Source: Diphasiastrum complanatum
Taxonomy: Eukaryota > Streptophyta > Lycopodiopsida > Lycopodiales > Lycopodiaceae
Length of the DNA stretch: 64,000 nt
Direction: 5' to 3'
NCBI GenBank assembly: GCA_029204225.1
Contig: CM055095.1
Coordinates: forward strand, 51,346,841-51,410,840
In this document: positions 1 to 14,790 of the stretch, piece by piece
Position numbering within the stretch: position 1 is the stretch's first letter
Layout of the letters: each line of letters opens with the position of its first letter
Program-made: the position numbers and the translations under genes
The notes under the pieces: generated by a model
Databases searched by the model: none
Told to the model about the DNA's origin: nothing
Seen by the model: only the letters and a program-made list of their open reading frames with translations

Positions 1-2104
1 AGTCTTGCTGAGAGAAAGAACAGAATCTTAGTTGAATTGGCAAAGTGCATGTTATCACATGCGACACTTCCAAAGTGGTTTTGGGCTGAAGCTGTTTCAA
101 AAACAGCCTATATTCAGAACAAATGTCCTACTAAAGGCCTCTCAGACAAAACACCATTCAAAGTTTGGACAGGTACCAAACCCTCTTTATCAAACCTACG
201 TGTTTTTGGATGTACTGCTTTTGTACAAATTCCTCGTGATCTCAGGAAGAAGCTCGACTTTGAGAGTATCAAATGTGTTTTCATCAGCTACACTATTTCA
301 AATCAAGCCTACAAGTTTTTTGATCCCATCGAATCGAAGATATTCACTAGTTGGGATGTCATCTTCATCGAAGATCAGTTTCAAGACCTCAAAGGAAAGG
401 CCAGTCCCCATGTAGCCAGCCTATCAGATTCTCCTGACGCATTGAACTTTCTAGTTCCTTAGTCGATTATTCCCATTGAAGGTCCAAATACTTTTGACGA
501 ACAACAAATTAGCGACGGATCAGAAGATGATGATGTTGCAGATCAACAACTACATCATGATGGAAATGATCAACTTCTTGTATTACCCAGAAGATCATCA
601 AGGACTAGTAGACCACCTAAGAGGTATATCGACGTGTCTGCAGTCTACCTTGTTCAATAATCGACATCCGTAAAAGAGGCACTCATTCAGCTTGACTCAG
701 ATCTCTGAAAAGAAGCTATGGATAAAGAGTATTCATCTCTTATCAAGAACCAGACATGAACAATTGTCGAATTAACTACTAGTAGAAATGTAGTTGATTG
801 CAAATGGATTTTCAAAGTCAAGTACAATGCAGATGGAAGCATCAATATGAGAAAGACACGACTTTTAGTCAGAGGATTTTCTCAGGTATACAACGTTGAT
901 TACACTGAGACCTTCAGTCCAGTAGTCAAGCATTCTTTTATTCGACTTTTGTCGAAGAAGACATTTAGGGTAAACACAATCATGTGTGTAAACTCCATAA
1001 GGCACTTTATGGCTTGAAGCAATCTGCTTGGGCATGGTTTCAAAGGATCAATATTTTTCTTACTGATCACGGCTACACAACTAGCTCTTCAGATTCAAAT
1101 GTTTACTTCAATGCAGTGCAACAGTCTTTTATCATTATCACTTTATACGTGGATCATACATTGCTTTTCAGCAACAGTACCGATCTGATAAAAGAAGCCA
1201 AGACTATGCTATCTCCCGAAGTCGACATGACCGATCTGGACGAAGCTCATTTTTGCCTTGGTATACAGATCCATAGAGACAGAAAATAGAAGTTGGTTTA
1301 CATTACACAACAGAGGTACATCTATAACATGTTAGTCAGATATAATATGATGAAATCAAATTTTCAAAGGACCAATGTCCCCGAACAGTTCATGAGAAGC
1401 AGCAGATGTGTGAGTGTCCTTACCTTTCTATTATAGGATCTCTTATGTATGCCATGATTTGTACCAGGCCAGACATAGCTTTTGCAGTCAGCTCTTTTAG
1501 TCAGTTTATGACTAACCCTGGTAGAATGCATTGGAAGGCTCTTATGAGAGTCATGAGATATCTTTGAGCTACTATGGACTTTTGCATTTGTTGTGGAGCA
1601 GTCGACAACGACAAACTCAATTTACTCAATGGTTACACATATGCGAGTTGGACAGGAGATGTAGATATTCAAAAATCCACTTCCATATTTATATTCTTTC
1701 TCAACAATGGTCCAGTTTCCTGGAACAGTCGCAAGCAATCTTTGATAGCTCTATCTTCCATTGAAACAGAGTATATCGCAGTCTCTCAAGCTACAAAGAA
1801 GCAATTTGGTTGAGAAATTTACTCTAAGATAATGGTTTGAATCAATATGCTCCGATGACATTATTTTGTGATAGTCAAAGCGCCATTGTTTTATCAGCCA
1901 ACCCTAGATTTCATTCCAGGAGTAAGCACATTGAATTGAAGCATCATTTCATCAGAAGCAAAGTTCTCAACGAAGAGGTCAGATTGTAGTACTGTAGAAC
2001 ACAAGATATGACAACAGATGTTTTTACCAAAGCATTAAGTTTGGAGTCACACAGAAGAACTAAGTTTGATGGTCAAGGCATTGAAGGATTCAGTTAAGGG
2101 AGAG
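1..2104 (+). pseudogene. Ty1/copia pol remnant of element A1 (integrase C-term, RT, RNase H)
   Basis: The window opens inside the integrase of a copia polyprotein. The conserved AERKN motif is followed by a C-terminal integrase part to about 460. RT starts near 780 with CKWIFKVKYNADGS, then breaks off near 950 and resumes at LHKALYGLKQ, so the middle of the RT palm is deleted. The catalytic YVDD is YVDH near 1147. RNase H follows from about 1570 to 2090 in several frames with in-frame stops. Integrase before RT identifies Ty1/copia. The copy is dead. It is a close relative of A2 in opposite orientation. Confidence 0.88.
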
Positions 2105-3268
<1,164 letters not shown>

Positions 3269-3384
3269 TAGTTTATTCCTCCATGCACAAAAAGTTTTTT
3301 TTCTAGACACTCGAATTATTTTCATTCGTTTCCTTTTTGAGTTCGTTTCTTTTCTAGCTAGACCTATCTTCACAACACCACTTT

Positions 3385-4472
<1,088 letters not shown>

Positions 4473-6736
4473 CTCCCCCTTAATCTGAATCCTTGAATGC
4501 CTTGACCCTCAAACTTAGTTCTATACAAAATCTTCTGTGTGACTCCAAACTTAATGCTTTAGTAAAAACATCTACTGTCATATCTTGTGTTCTACAATAT
4601 TGCAATCTGACCTCTTCGTTGAGAACTTTGCTTCTGACAAAATGATACTTCAGTTCAATGTGCTTACTCCTAAAATCAGATCTAGGGTTGGTTGATAAAG
4701 CAATGGCACTTTGATGATCACAAAATAATGTCGTCGGAGCATATTGATTCAGACCGATATTTGAGAGTACGTTTCTCAACCAAATTGCTTTTTTTGTAGC
4801 TTGAGAGGCTGCGCTATACTCTGATTCAGTGGAAGATAGATCTATTGAAGATTGCTTGCGACTGTTCCAGCAAACTGGACCATTGTTGAGAAAGAATGTA
4901 AATTCGAAAGTAGATTTACGAGTGTCTACATCTCCTGCCCAACTTGCATCAGTGTAACCACTGAGTAAATTGAGTTTGTCGTTGCCGACTGCTCCATAAC
5001 AAATGCAAAAGTCCATAGTAGCTCAAAGATATCTCATGACTCTCATAAGAGCCTTCCAATGCATTATACCAGGGTTAGTCATAAACTGACTGAAAGGGCT
5101 GACTGCAAAAGCTATGTCTGGCCTGGTACAAATCATGGCGTACATAAGAGATCCTATAATAGAATAGTAAGGATACGCATGCATCTGCTGCTTCTCATAA
5201 ACTGTTTGGGGATACTGGTCCTTTGAAATTTGAGTCCTGGTTCCATTGGTGAGAGAGCTAACTTGCAATTCATCAGATTATATCTAACTAACATGTTGTA
5301 GATGTACCTCTATTGTGTAATGTAAACCAACTTCTGTTTTCTATCTCTATGGATTTGTATACCAAGGCAGAAATGAGCTTCGCCTAGATCGGTCATGGCG
5401 AATTCAAAAGATAGCATTGTCTTGGCTTCTTTTATCAGATAGGTACTGTTGCTGAAAAGCAATGTATCATCCATGTATAAAGTGATAATGATAAAAGACT
5501 GTTGCACTGCTTTGAAGTAAACATTTGAATCTGAAGAGCTAGGTGTGTAGCCGTGATCAATAAGAAAAGTATTGATCCTTTGAAACCATGCTCGAACAGA
5601 TTGCTTCAAGCCATAAAGTGTCTTATGGAGTTTACACACATGATTGTGTTTACTCTTGATAATATAACCTTTGGGTTGCACCATGTAAATGTCTTCTTCG
5701 ATAACTCCATTGAGATATGTTGTCTATACATCCATTTGATGTATTTCCAAATTTGCTGCAGCGACAAATGATAGCAAAGGTCGAATAGAATAATGCTTGA
5801 CTACTAGACTGAAAGTCTCAGTGTAATTGACGTTGTATACCTGAGAAAATCCTCTGGCTACAAGTCGTGCCTTTCTCCTATTGATGCTTCCATATGCGTT
5901 GTACTTGACTTTGAAAATCCATTTGCAATTAACTACGTTTCTGTTGGCAGGTCTCGACAACCGTCCATGTCTGGTTCTTGATAAGAGATGAATACTCTTT
6001 ATCCATAGCTTCTTTCTAGAGATCTAAATCAGGCTGATTGAGTGCCTCTTGGACAGACGTTGGTTCCTGAATAAGATAAGCTGCAGACTCGTCGATATAC
6101 TGATTAGGTGGTTTGCTGGTCCTTGAAGATCTTCTGGGTAATATAGGAAGTTGATTATTTCCATCATACTGTAGTTGCTGATCTGCAACATCATCATCTT
6201 CTAGTCCGTTGTTGATTTGTTGTTCGTCAACAATAGAGGAGCTTGGACCTTCAATAGGAATAGTTGACTAAGGAATTGGAAAGTTCAAAGCGTCAGGAGA
6301 ATCTGATAGGTCAGCTACATGGGAACTGCCATTTCCTTTGAGGTCTTGAAACTGCTCTTCGATGAAGATGACATTCTGGCTAGTGAATATCTTCGACTCG
6401 ATGGGATCGAACAACTTGTATGCTTGATCTGAAGTAGTATAGCTGATGAAAACACACTTGATACTCTGGAAGTCGAGCTTCTTCCTGAGATCACGAGGAA
6501 TCTATGCAAAAGTAGTACATCCAAGAACTTGTAAGTTTGATAAAAAAGGTTTGATACCTGTCCAAACTTCGAATGGTGTTTTGTCTGAGAGGCCTTTAGT
6601 AGAACATCTATTTTGAATATAGGTTGTTGTTGAAACAGTTTCAACCCAGAAACACTTCGGAAGTGTTGCATGTGATAACATGTACTTTGCCGATTCAACT
6701 AAGGTCTTGTTCTTTCTCTCAACAAGACCATTTGAC
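4473..6736 (-). pseudogene. Element A2 pol, distal part (integrase C-term, RT, RNase H)
   Basis: Minus-strand copia pol. It runs from integrase QSNGLVERKN (about 6720) and VFGCT-type C-term, through RT with NCKWIFKVKYNAYGS (about 5920), ARGFSQVYNVNYTETFS, LYGLKQSVRAWFQR and the catalytic box YMDD (about 5480), to RNase H with YTDASWAGDVDTRKST (about 4940) and RSKHIELKYHFVR. In-frame stops split it into at least five blocks. RNase H (4480-5016) is the longest open block. Upstream it is interrupted by element B; the remainder of A2 lies at 11926-13632. Confidence 0.88.
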
Positions 6737-6741
6737 TGAGG

Positions 6742-7640
6742 TGTAGAAAAAATAATAATTATTTTTCCACAGAGAACATGATGCAAGTTTGAATAAATCA
6801 AACTAATATCAGTGTCTTCAATCGAGATTGTATCTAATCTATGTACTAATAGAACAGTATTAGTTCTGATTGAATATGCGTGCAAAAATTATATGCGGAA
6901 GTAAGAGACAACTTAAGACAATTTAGACAATAAGAAACTATTGATAAAAAAAAATGAATTTTTATAACTCTGAATCTAATTCATCAATATACATCTCTTG
7001 TTGTCTTATCTCGTTGTTGTATCTCTGATTGAGTGAGTGTGTTACAACGAGTAGTGCACATGTATTTATATTGCTACGGGATAGGTCTTTTGGCCTTTTA
7101 CTTACAAGTCTTTTGGTCTTTCAATATTGTAACAATAGATATCTAACCGTTTACGATGGTTGATATTCAAATAGATGCTCTGTTTCTAGGGTCGAATAAA
7201 TTCTGTTCGTGAATTATTCGCGACAGTCCATCTCTTCGTCTCAGTTTCGTGTTTTGCAAATTGTTCGCGACACTTGTCTCTTTGTGACTTTTGTGACAGA
7301 TGACAATTTTTGAGCTTGAAGAAGAAATCTAGAATATTTCGCGAACTGTTCAAGATAGGTTCGCGACAAGTGAGCTTGAAGAACAGTCCAAAAGATTTCG
7401 TGAATTGTTCGCGACAATTTTGCCACATCTGGGGCTTGAACAAGAAACAAAATATTCTGTGACAAGATTCTGTTCGCGAATCTTTCGAGCTTCAACAAGA
7501 AAGCCACGAGTTTCTATAAGCAACTATTTCGTGAATCTTTCATGAATCTTTCGAGTTGACTGTAAGACAAATTTTGAAAATCCTTCACGAATCTTTCGAG
7601 TTGGTCACGAATAGAAATGTTTCGAGTTCGCGTTCATTTC
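6742..7640 (-). mobile_element. 3' LTR of element B (5' edge deleted)
   Basis: Shares long similarity with 11078-11840, for example ATATGCGGAAGTAAGAG and the TTCGCGAA-rich segments. It has the outer terminal stretch (6742-6880) that the other LTR lacks. It lacks about 80 bases at the inner edge and runs straight into RNase H near 7640. The many short TTCGCGAA-like palindromes at 7200-7620 occur in both LTRs. Confidence 0.82.
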
Positions 7641-9875
7641 TAATTCAGAGTATGGCTGTGCCAGATGCTAGAGTACAACCTCCTAAAATACTTTTGCTAT
7701 CATCCTTCATGGATGCCCAGCTTATGTCACTGTAAGATTTGATGTGAAATCCAGCTTCCTTCGAATAACACAGTCCATAGTCTTTCGTTTCCTGGAGATA
7801 TTGTAGTACTCTCTTTGCAAACTTCCAATGGAACAATCCTGGGTTTTGATTATATTGGCTCAGTCTGTATACTGCAAACACTATATCAGGTCTGGTAGAT
7901 ATAACAATGATCCAATCAGCCTACGATAGGGTGTTTTGGCCATTCATTCCTCTTCCTTGAGAGTCTGCGGACAATTTGCCTTGCTCAGTATTGTTCTAGG
8001 TATCATGGGAGTATGCATACCTTTGCATTCGAGCATGTTGAAGTCTTCAATGATCTTTTGAGTGTACTTTTGTTGGTGAAGATACAACTTACCACCTTTA
8101 AAGTCTCTCACAATCTGCAAGCCTAGATAGATTTTAGCTTCTCCTAGGTCAGTGATCTCAAATATTTTAGAAATGTCTCTTTTGACATTTGAAATTAACT
8201 TGTCTCTTCTTGAGAAGATAAGCATGTAAACATAAACAAATAGAATGATTATTTCATTTTGGACATGCTTGATATAGACATTTGATTCAACAAATATAGG
8301 TTTGAAGCCTATGGAACGTAGTGCTTCGTCCTTCTTTCTATACCGTTGTCTCGCTGCTTGTTTCAGACCATAAATGCTTTTATTCATGTGACATTCGTAT
8401 TTTAGATATTCTTGGCTTAGAAAACCAAGTGGTTGGTCCATGAATAAGTCTTCTTCCAATTTTGCGTGCAGGAAAGCAGCTTTCTCATCCACAATATGGA
8501 TTTTCAGATCATGAGCCACTGCATACGCGAATAACAAGCAAATTAATGTATGTTTGACTACCGGTGAGAAAGTATCAGTGTAGTCAATCCCATACTTCTA
8601 TAAAAATCCTTTAGCAACCAACCTTGCCTTGTATTTGATGTTTTCTCCATTAGAACCTGTTTTGATCTTATAGATCCACTTGCGCTTGACTGGTTTTCTG
8701 CCATTAGGTATAGGTGCAAGTGTCCATACATTGTTCTTGTACGTAGATGGCATTTCGTCCTCCATTGCCTGAATTCAACGATCTTTATCTGGTCCATCTA
8801 CAGATCCTCAAATGTTTGAGGTTTGTCAGAGAATCCACAAAATTTGATGGCTGTATAAAAACATCCTGACCATATCTTTCTGGTGGTTTTCGTTGTCTAT
8901 CAGATCTTCTCACAAGTGGGTTTGAGTTCGATTATGCAGGTTTCGAGTTCGATTCTGCTTTGAGCTTTTCTATTGGAATTCGAACTGACGATTCGAGTCT
9001 GTCAAGCACTCGATCTTGGCTTCCCTCTGAATCTAGTAACTCTCTTTCATCTTCTGCTTGTTTTTCTTCTGTTGTTGTTGGTAGCTCATAATAATTTTTG
9101 AGAATCTCACAGCCAACTAGATCATTGTCTGCTATGTATTTCATCTCATCAAATTTAACATCTCGAAAAACTTTTATCTTGTCAGTTTCGGGTACATGAA
9201 CACGATAATATGACGAATGTAACTTGAATTCTACTAGAAAACCTTGTTCAATCTTTTCATCGAGTTTCTTTCTCAGCTTATCTGGTATGTGCATATACAT
9301 TGCGCATCCAAATGTCCGAACATGTGCAAGATTTGGCTTCAATTTCCACCATATCTCATGAGGAGTTTTATCCGGTATTCAAGATTTCAGAATACTATTC
9401 TGAAGATAATTTGATGTAGCCACTACTTCTACCCAGAACTGTTTTGGTGCTTTCGCATGAGCCATTATACAGCTTGCAGCTTCCATCAGTGTACGATTCA
9501 TTCATTCAGCTATTCCATTGTGCTAAGGTGTGTAAGATGCAGTCTTTGTGTGCATAATACCTCGATCAATACAGTAAGCTTTGAATTCGTTGGAAATGTA
9601 CTCACCTCCACGATCTGTGCAAATTTGCTTCAACTTATTGCATGTCTGCTTCTTAGCCCAATTCCTATGCTCAACGAATTTCTCGAAAGCTTCAGATTTA
9701 GTACGAATATAAAGTATACTACAACGAATTTGCTGAAGTCATCAATAATCGTAATGAAGTACTTTGCATCACCCAACGACAATACTCCGAATGGTCCACA
9801 AATATCTGAATGCACAATTTCAAGTACCTTAGTTGCTTTATAAACATCCTTACTGAAAGGTGTTCTAGTCATCTT
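7641..9875 (-). pseudogene. Element B pol: integrase, RT, partial RNase H
   Basis: Integrase core near 9870-9700 has VLEIVHSDICGPFG and FITIIDDFSKFVVVYF. The C-terminal part at 9342-8932 has TFGCAMYMHIPDKLRKKLD. RT spans about 8800-7944 with RKWIYKIKTGSNGE, YKARLVAKGF, IYGLKQAARQRYRK, and the catalytic box changed to YVYM. The NCPQTLKEEE linker precedes RNase H, which ends at CTLASGTAIL where the LTR begins. Several frameshifts and stops are present. The missing RNase H tail has a relative at 3590-3730 on the plus strand. Confidence 0.87.
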
Positions 9876-9941
9876 GCCTTTAAGATAGGATTCACAAGTA
9901 GTTCAAATATCTCTACTTTTGCTTTCAACTCCTTGAATTCT

Positions 9942-11077
9942 CTAACTTTTGTTGGCTTGGTACAAGGCTTTCATATTCATGTGACATAGCCTCTTGTGCC
10001 ACAGTACATCTGTTGATTCCTGAATTTGATTGACTTGTTCGATTCTTATTCGAATGTTCAGGTGATAAAAATTTCCTTCTCTGTTGCCTTTAGCAACCAG
10101 GTTATCAGAATCTTCCTCGAACAGTTTACAAGAGTTCTTCATGAAGGTTACTGATATGCTTGTATCGACTATCTTAGCCACGGATAGAAGATCTTTATCA
10201 AGAGTAGGGACATAGAGAACTTCCTCCAGTTTCTTGTCTCCTTGATTTGTGTCCAGCCATAATACACCAGTTCCATCAACCACGTGTTTAGAACCGTCTC
10301 CAAGTATAATGAATCTCGAATAGTTCGTCTTCTTGTACTCAGACAAAATTTGTTTCGAGGAAACAAAATGTGAGGTGGCTTCCGAATCAAGTACTACTTC
10401 TCAAATTGAATTAGATGAACAACATAGATCAGTACTAACATAAGCTGCTGAATTCCTTGTTGCCCTATCTCTTGCTGCTCTAGAGCATTTTGCTTTGTCT
10501 TCGACATAGTTTGAATTTGAAGGTTTGTTTCGATTCTGCTCCTTTTTGTTTCTGGGATTCTGATAATAGTCTACTACTGCATGACCTCGTTTATGACAAT
10601 GAATGCATTCAATCTTTGGATTTAGCCAACACTTTTCTTCTGCGTGACCTGATCTTCTGCATCTGTTGTAGATCTTCTTATCACCAAAATTCTTTTGTTG
10701 TTTTCCATATTGTTGTTCATTAGTCTTAGACTCATTCTTCTTAGACGACTGCCTCTTAAACTTAGACTTCTTAGAAGATTTATTCTTCTGAGTAAATAGA
10801 GCATTTTCTGAATCACCATTGTTGTCATAGCGTTCACGAGCTTCTACTTCCTTCTTAACTCCGTCTATTGCCTTTTGAAGTGTCATTGTCGCATCTTTTG
10901 CCAATAAGGTTTGAGTCTTGTGGAATGACCTAGGAAGGGCTCGAAGAAAATAACTAAGCTGTTTGTCTTTAGAAATTGTATTTTCTGTACCAGAATTCTG
11001 TAAATAAATAAACAAATCTTTAATCTTTCGCACAAATGTGTTCAAGTCTTTGCCGTCCCACTGTAATTGAACATGTG
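9942..11077 (-). pseudogene. Element B gag-protease
   Basis: Gag (UBN2-type) includes LSYFLRALPRSFHKTQTLLA and TLQKAIDGVKKEVEARERY. Two degenerate CCHC-like knuckles follow, one reading CRRSGHAEEKC and one CIHCHKRGHAVVDYY. A stop near 10400 separates them from the protease region, whose motif is LDSEATSHF where DSGA is usual. The GAG-pre-integrase motif DVLWHKRLCHMNMKAL follows near 9990. The gag N-terminus and primer-binding site are removed by the deletion that joins gag directly to LTR sequence near 11078. Confidence 0.85.
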
Positions 11078-11920
11078 TGCTGAAATTATATGCGGAAGTA
11101 AGAGACAACTTAAGACAATTTAGACAATACAAAACTATCGATCACAAAACGAATTTTTATAACTCTGAATCTGATTCATCAATATACATCTCTTGTTGTC
11201 TTATCTCGTTGTTGTGTCTCTGATTGAGTGAGTGTGTTACAACGAGTAGTGCGCATGTATTTATATTGCTACAGGACAAGTCTTTTTTGGCCTTTTATTT
11301 ACAGGTCTTTTGGTCTTTAAATGCTGTAACAGTAGATATTTAACCCAGTTACGACGGTTGATATTCAAATAGACACTCTGTTTCCATGGTCGAATAAATT
11401 CTGTTCGCGAATTATTCGCAACAGTCCATCTCTTCGTCTCAGTTTCATGTTTCGCGAATTGTTCACGACACTTGTCTCTTCTTGACATTTTCGTCTTTCG
11501 CGAATTGTTCGCGACAGATGACAATTCTTGAGCTTGAAGAAGAAATCTAGAATATTTTGCGAACTGTTTGAGATAGTTTCATGATAGGTGAGCTTGAAGA
11601 ACAGTCCAGAAGATCTCACGAATTGTTTGCGACAATTTTGCGACATTTGAGGTTTGAACAAGAAACAAAATATTTTGCGACAAGATTTTGTTCGCGAATC
11701 TTTTGATCTTCAACAAGAAAGCCACGAGCTTCTACAAGAAACTATTTCACGAATATTTCGAGCTGACTGCAAGACAAATTTCGTGAATCCTCCGTGAATC
11801 TTTTGAGTGGGTCATGAATAGAAATGTTTCGAGTTCACGTTCGTTTCTTTCTCATCCTTTGTCAAGGAAATCGCTCGCTTTGTTGGTAGAATCAAGATCT
11901 GTTTGATCAGTTGTTCTACA
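11078..11920 (-). mobile_element. 5' LTR of element B (3' edge deleted)
   Basis: Direct repeat of 6742-7640 in the same orientation, ending in TTCTACA at 11920. It retains the outer 80 bases (11840-11920) absent from the partner LTR but lacks about 140 bases at its inner edge. Both LTRs contain TATTTATATTGC, a possible core promoter (11254-11265 here). Confidence 0.82.
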
Positions 11921-11925
11921 TGAGG
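11921..11925. other. Target-site duplication of element B (right copy)
   Basis: TGAGG here and at 6737-6741 flank element B exactly. Five bases is the usual Ty1/copia duplication length. Confidence 0.9.
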
Positions 11926-12480
11926 CAAATAGGAGGTAATGTATTGTTTCTCAATGCCGTTGTTAAGGCTGTACTCCTTGAATTCGTAAGAGATGTATTC
12001 TCCCCCATTATCTGATCTCAGTGCTTTGATTCATTTGCCAGTTTGATTCTCAGCATGCTCTTTGAATTTTCTGCTGAAAGACTCTGATTTCTGTTTAATG
12101 AAATAAACAGCTGTTCTTCTGGAGAATTCGTCAATAAAGGTAATGAAATACTTTGCATCTAGCAATGAAGGAGTTTGCATAGGTCCACATATATCTGTAT
12201 GAACAACATCTAACAGATCTTTCACTGCATGCATATGGTTTGATCTAAAAGAAATCCTAGCTTGTTTTCCAAAGATGCAACTATGACAGACAGAGAGATC
12301 GACCTTACTAGAAGGATAGTCGAGATCAAGGACCATGGATTGACTGGACATGTTCATAAAAGATGCATGATTCACGTGTCCTAAGCGATGATGCCATAGT
12401 AATGCTTTATTGACTAGAACAGAGGTTTTCAAGACTTGACTAGACTCAGAATAACAATGTGCCAATCTATATAAGTAACC
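11926..12480 (-). pseudogene. Element A2 integrase, N-terminal part
   Basis: Minus-strand integrase with the HHCC zinc module (WHHRLGHVNHASF and CHSCIFGKQARISF), then LLDVVHTDICGPMQT and FITFIDEFSRRTAVYF, and the acidic motif ALRSDNGGEYIS near 12020. It runs up to SYL and the TSD, and is continued beyond element B at 6736. One in-frame stop (after NQTGK, about 12030) precedes the DNGGE block. Confidence 0.88.
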
Positions 12481-13632
12481 CTATCTCTTGTCGAGTGCAA
12501 GGATCTTATTACTCCTATCAACTATTTTGCATTGACCAGATTCAAATTCTACCTTATGACCTAAATATCTACTTACTGATAACAGATTTGTAGAGAGTTT
12601 AGAAACATATAAGACTTTTAATAGTAATTTGAGTACTATTGTCACCAAGATGAACCAATTTTTTCGTGCTGTAAGGAATGTAGGAGTTGAAGATCTCACG
12701 TTGATTGGTCATATGTTGAGTTGCTCTAGAATCCAGAAACCATGAATCATTCAAAAATGCGCTTTGATCTTTGACCATGAATGCGCCTTCATCCACTTCG
12801 ACCTGGGGAGATGATGAAACCATGTTTGCTTGTTGATCAGGTTGCTTGGCTGTGTTCTCCACTTGAAAAATTCGGTAATCCTTGATCTCATGGTTATTGC
12901 GGTTGCAATACCTACAAAACATCTTCTTCTTCGATTGTGGATTCAATGATTGTTCTTGACCTTGAGTCGGCTTCTGATTCATTGCAGCCTTATTGGAGCT
13001 TTTTTGCTTCTGTCGCTTCGAGCCTTTGTTGACATATAGAGCCTGAGAGAAGGAAGTAGACGAAGTGTCTTGACTTCTTCGATTATCTTCTTGTAGCAAC
13101 ATAGTGATAACTCTAGTAAGAGTTAAATCTAAGTGTGTCGATATGATCATCACCCAGTTCTCATATGTAGAGGGCAAGCTTGAAATCAATGTCATAATTG
13201 CATCTTGATCGTCTATGATTGATCCGACAACAGCCATTTATTGCAAGAGATTCTTAAACTAGTTAATGTGACTCTGAAGAGAATCAGTAGTAGACATTTT
13301 GAATGTGAAGAATTTCCTTCGTAGATGTAACTTAGTAGTTACGTCTCTCACGTCATATAGTGAATTCAAAATGTCCCAAACGTCTTTTGACATTTTAGCT
13401 TCAACTATGTGTCCAATCTGTGTATTTGATATATTGAGGATAATAAGCGCAAAAGCTTTACCGTCTTTCGATTTTCACTTTGAGTCATCGTCTTCAGGTT
13501 TTACTTCAGTACTTGTAACAACATCCCATAAGTCGCTGGGGATTAGCAAGGTCTTCATCTTAAATTTCCACAAATGATAATTGGATCCATTCAGCTTGTC
13601 TACAATAAGACCAGTTTTACTTTGAGAATCCA
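12481..13632 (-). pseudogene. Element A2 gag-protease
   Basis: The ATG at 13632 starts MDSQSKTGLIVDKLNGSNYH, a standard copia gag beginning (LNGxNYxxW). The gag body has VAEAKMSKDVWDIL-like and RRKFFTFKMS segments, LISSLPSTYENWVMII, and a knuckle CRYCNRNNHEIKDY with the last Cys replaced. The protease motif is LDSRATQHMT (DSGA changed to DSRA). Stops and one frameshift near 13240 break the frame. Confidence 0.85.
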
Positions 13633-13754
13633 TCTGGAACTTAGTTTGTCGATTGTATCGATGATGCTAAGATGTGGTAGTGCCAACAATAGGTAATCAA
13701 TGAAAGGTTGAAAAGAACTGAAGAGTATAATATCAATTTGATATCGCGAAAGAT

Positions 13755-14790
13755 TCTTCATCTTTCCAATGCATGACTACGCCTATCAATTTCAAACAAG
13801 ACAATAGTGATAGAAATCACATTTGAATTTATAGTAACTAACTTTGAAATCACCAGTACTACAGTGATTACGTAGCCAAACAATTAAGCATCGAAAATTA
13901 TCAGACAAATAATTAGTCGCAAATTGTTCGCAAATTATTCGTGAAGAAATATAGAAATGCATACATTCTGAGACGAAAACTAAACGCAATAAAGGATAGT
14001 ATCGATTCAGTGTGAAAATGTAACAGAAGAAAATGAGTACAATAAGTTGCAGATCAAAGCCACGTACTCTATGCTATCTCTGAGCGGCTAAAATGAAAGC
14101 TTGAATTAAGCGCAATGTTGATAAGCAGTAGCGCAATAGCAATCTCTAAAGCAACTCTAAGAAGTGAGCTAGAATGCTCCAGAGTGTTCAAGCTTGCAGG
14201 CTTGAGAGAGAGAGAGAACTAACTATTCAAATGCTTTTGATAATCTTAACTTTTGATGATGAATATGAGCAGCTATTTATACTAAGAGATTAGGTCGTCA
14301 ATTGCGATCGCTAGTTGGCTGGTGATCAGTTGGCATTCATCCGGTCCTTGTCATTGATTGTTGATAAGCAGTGAAATTGGCCATAAACATTCTGTTTGCA
14401 TAAATGAACCAAAACTGTAGCTTTGCAGAAATGAACTAGAACAGGCGACACTGTCGGATTTTTCACGAAAAAGAAGAAGGTGCCCTTAAATTTCATTTAG
14501 GGTTGCTCCACACTTTGCCAGAGTCATTTCCTTAACATTTGAGGCTCTTTGGAAAAAGCAAAAAATGCGACACTGTGATTTTACACGAGATTTTTGTCAG
14601 GCGAAAAATGTGAAAAAGGAGAAGCTGCATTTTTTCAATGGGATTCTTGATAGGCGAAAAAGGAGACACTATTGTAAACTCTGTGTAATTCTGCAGACTG
14701 TGTAAACACACGAGAAAATCCGCAAAACTAGATAAAGAATGGAGGAAGAAAATCGATTAGTCGATTCGTAAGAAGGAGAATAATCCAACA
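13755..14790 (-). mobile_element. 5' LTR of element A2
   Basis: Starts TGTTGGATTATTC at 14790 (minus strand) and parallels the A1 LTR at 2105-3268. The CT/GA tract is only about 12 bases (14206-14217). TATAAATAG lies near 14275. The 3' edge near 13755 is approximate because I see no clean initiator-tRNA site; the adjoining sequence reads CGCGATATCAAATTG. Confidence 0.75.

Larger units (their letters stand above)
6742..11920 (-). mobile_element. Element B: copia retrotransposon nested in A2 integrase
   Basis: The outer ends are TGTAGAA at 6742 and TTCTACA at 11920, a 7-bp terminal inverted repeat. The 5-bp duplication TGAGG lies outside both (6737-6741 and 11921-11925). Removing the element and one TGAGG restores the A2 integrase frame as SYLPQSNGLVERKN. 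Minus-strand order is LTR, gag with zinc knuckles, protease, integrase, RT, partial RNase H, LTR. Both LTR/internal junctions are deleted, so no primer site or polypurine tract remains. The RT active-site box reads YVYM, so it is dead. Confidence 0.9.

Noticed and set aside
13299-13577. Plus-strand 92-codon frame
   Set aside because: Antisense shadow of the A2 gag.
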